Below are positions 4,939 to 6,381 of a DNA stretch of 6,381 nt, in pieces; position 1 is the stretch's first letter; every line of letters starts with the position of its first letter. This stretch comes from Coriobacteriales bacterium (GTDB lineage: Bacteria > Actinomycetota > Coriobacteriia > Coriobacteriales > UBA8131): positions 1 to 6,381 of the forward strand of contig JAIRXA010000071.1 of NCBI GenBank assembly GCA_031268525.1, in the 5' to 3' direction. A program made the position numbers and the translations under genes. Under the pieces are notes generated by a model. The model was given only the letters and a program-made list of their open reading frames with translations. It did no database searches and had not been told where the DNA came from.

Positions 4939-6381
4939 TTAAGAATTCATACGACGAATCTGGCGTGCGTCTATATGGAACTGATGGATTCGCCGATAGA
5001 GCGTTGCGCGTGACATGTTCAGCGCATCGGCAGCCTTTCCAACGTCACCTCTCGCCTTCGTTAGGGCGGCGATTATTCCCTCACGCTCAGCAGTATCCCA
5101 CAATTCGATATCAGGCGTGTTTGTGCCGTTCCAGCTGGCTTCAGAAGTCACTTTGCCAAGCTCGCTCTCGGGGTAGCGATTCACTTCCAGCCCATGATTT
5201 AACTCGGATTCCAGAGGGCTCGGTGCTCCCGGCTGTGATGCTTCTCTTGTCGGATTTTGCCAAGACTGTTGTCTGACGGTCATCGGGCTGATGTTGACAA
5301 GAAGATCCTCGCCCAGAGTGTCCTCATCTTCTGATGCATAGAATGCACATTCGATGCAATTCTGTAGTTCTCTGGTGTTTCCCGGCCAGTGATAGCCGAA
5401 GAGTATCTTCTTAAAGCTCTCAGTCATGCTCTTGTGTTGGTTTGGGTACCGGTCATTGAAATAATCAAGAATCCTCTGCGACAGGTATCCAATATCCTCT
5501 GGGCGATTACGCAGTGGTACGATATCCAGACGCAGGACATTCAGACTGGTGAATAAGTCCTGCCGAAACCTCCCCGAATCAACCTCATGACGCATGTTTC
5601 TGCTTGAGGCTACGATCAAACGAATATCTAATTCCTTATCCTGCAAGGCGCCTACTCGGCGTACGATCCTATTCTGGACGACCTGCAAAAGCTCCGCCTG
5701 ATACTCAAGGGGAAGCTCGGCTATCTCTGACAGGAATACGGTTCCCCCGTTGGCGAGCTCCAATTTGCCGGGGTACCCCTCCTCCCTGCTCCCCGGCGCA
5801 AAGCCCTTTTCATAACCGAAAAGCTCACCTTCTACCTGCGCTCGGGGCAGAGCGGCGCAATTGATGGTCACGTAGGGAGAATCAAAGCGTGTTGAGGCGT
5901 TATGGATAGCCTGTGCAAAGATCTCCTTTCCTGTGCCTATCTCACCCTCGATAAGGACATTCCCATCATACGATGCAAAACGGCGAGCTATAGATATCGC
6001 TTTAAGCATCGTTGGGTTTATGCTGGATAAGTCGTTAAAGGTATAGCTGGCGCGATTGCCAGAAAGCGCGTTGACCGCCACAAGGACCTGTTCCTGCTTT
6101 TTGATATTCACGCTGAACGCACGCTTATTGAGTTCCATGAGCGATGACGTGATGTTCACGCCGCAATAAATGGTCCGGTCTCCGATAATCAGCGAACTGT
6201 TCTCTGAAAAAAATCTGGTGTCTGTTGCCCAGTGTTCGATCTGAGTCCAGTCGATGGCAGGCATGAGCTCTCGGAAATCGGTTCCCGCTAACATCTCGGG
6301 CTCGATACCCAGCGTTTTGCGCGCCGAGGTATTCAGCCAAACAGGATGGAACTGTTCGTCGAGCAAGAGGATGGCTTCCGG
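4939..6381 (-). CDS. PAS/AAA+/Fis-type transcriptional regulator with degenerate sigma-54 motifs, 5'-truncated
   Basis: A cytosolic DNA-binding regulator related to the NtrC/TyrR enhancer-binding family; the frame is open to the window edge, so its start lies outside. Visible in order are a PAS-like sensor (EAILLLDEQFHPVWLNTSA, 6381 to about 6050), an AAA+ domain (about 6040-5330), a linker of about 80 residues rich in S, P, E and N, and a Fis-type helix-turn-helix (GKAADALNMSRATLYRRI, about 4972-5061). Walker A is GEIGTGKE (5923-5946), intact though with Ile for the usual Ser. The GAFTGA loop that touches sigma-54 reads GFAPGS (5788-5805). The Walker B aspartate is Ser (FLSEI, 5722-5736). 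The second arginine of the FRxDLYYRLN motif is Ser (5545-5547), while the first is kept. The WPGNxREL sensor II motif is intact. It therefore probably works without sigma-54, as TyrR does. The ligand and targets are unknown; targets may lie upstream of the window edge. Confidence 0.9.
   Translation of the reverse strand, partial: PEAILLLDEQFHPVWLNTSARKTLGIEPEMLAGTDFRELMPAIDWTQIEHWATDTRFFSENSSLIIGDRTIYCGVNITSSLMELNKRAFSVNIKKQEQVLVAVNALSGNRASYTFNDLSSINPTMLKAISIARRFASYDGNVLIEGEIGTGKEIFAQAIHNASTRFDSPYVTINCAALPRAQVEGELFGYEKGFAPGSREEGYPGKLELANGGTVFLSEIAELPLEYQAELLQVVQNRIVRRVGALQDKELDIRLIVASSRNMRHEVDSGRFRQDLFTSLNVLRLDIVPLRNRPEDIGYLSQRILDYFNDRYPNQHKSMTESFKKILFGYHWPGNTRELQNCIECAFYASEDEDTLGEDLLVNISPMTVRQQSWQNPTREASQPGAPSPLESELNHGLEVNRYPESELGKVTSEASWNGTNTPDIELWDTAEREGIIAALTKARGDVGKAADALNMSRATLYRRIHQFHIDARQIRRMNS

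Noticed and set aside
4918..4940. Inverted repeat AGGTCT/AGACCT just after the regulator stop as a terminator
   Set aside because: The stem is only 6 bp with an 11-base loop, and the T-run lies inside the loop instead of after the stem, so it is not a usual intrinsic terminator.

Overview
The window looks like an ordinary chromosomal segment of a moderately GC-rich bacterium, most plausibly an actinobacterium of the class Coriobacteriia (Eggerthella/Slackia-like). This rests on the gene order proA-nadD-yqeK-rsfS, the overlapping GTG/ATG starts, protein similarity judged by eye, an apparently leaderless dinB promoter and a Gram-positive type LexA box. The taxonomic placement is inference. I found no tRNA, rRNA, CRISPR array, transposase or prophage gene.

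Left part (1-2935, plus strand): a tight housekeeping operon. It holds the 3' part of proA (proline synthesis; its N-terminus and probably proB lie outside the window), nadD (NAD synthesis), yqeK (HD-domain Ap4A hydrolase) and rsfS (ribosomal silencing factor). The first three genes overlap by 4 bp at GTGA and ATGA junctions, and rsfS follows yqeK after 9 bp with a strong Shine-Dalgarno. Such spacing implies one mRNA with translational coupling. nadD-yqeK-rsfS is a widely conserved neighbourhood linking NAD synthesis, dinucleotide alarmone breakdown and ribosome dormancy.

Right part (2989-6381, minus strand): three genes that converge on the operon. From right to left in the direction of transcription they are a PAS/AAA+/Fis-type regulator (5' end outside the window), a small NUDIX hydrolase and dinB (DNA polymerase IV). 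A large 21-bp palindrome with a T-rich tail lies across the 3' end of the NUDIX gene and probably terminates its transcript. dinB has its own promoter right after it: a near-consensus LexA (SOS) box and a TATACT -10 element placed so that transcription would begin at or next to the ATG. The two convergent gene sets are separated by only 53 bp (2936-2988), where I see an imperfect repeat but no convincing terminator.

The points most worth a second look are the SOS-controlled, possibly leaderless dinB promoter; the regulator, whose sigma-54 contact loop and Walker B aspartate are both degenerate, so it is probably not a sigma-54 activator; and the palindrome that encodes the NUDIX C-terminus. 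I see no previously undescribed multi-gene system here. No stretch over 300 bases lacks a gene.
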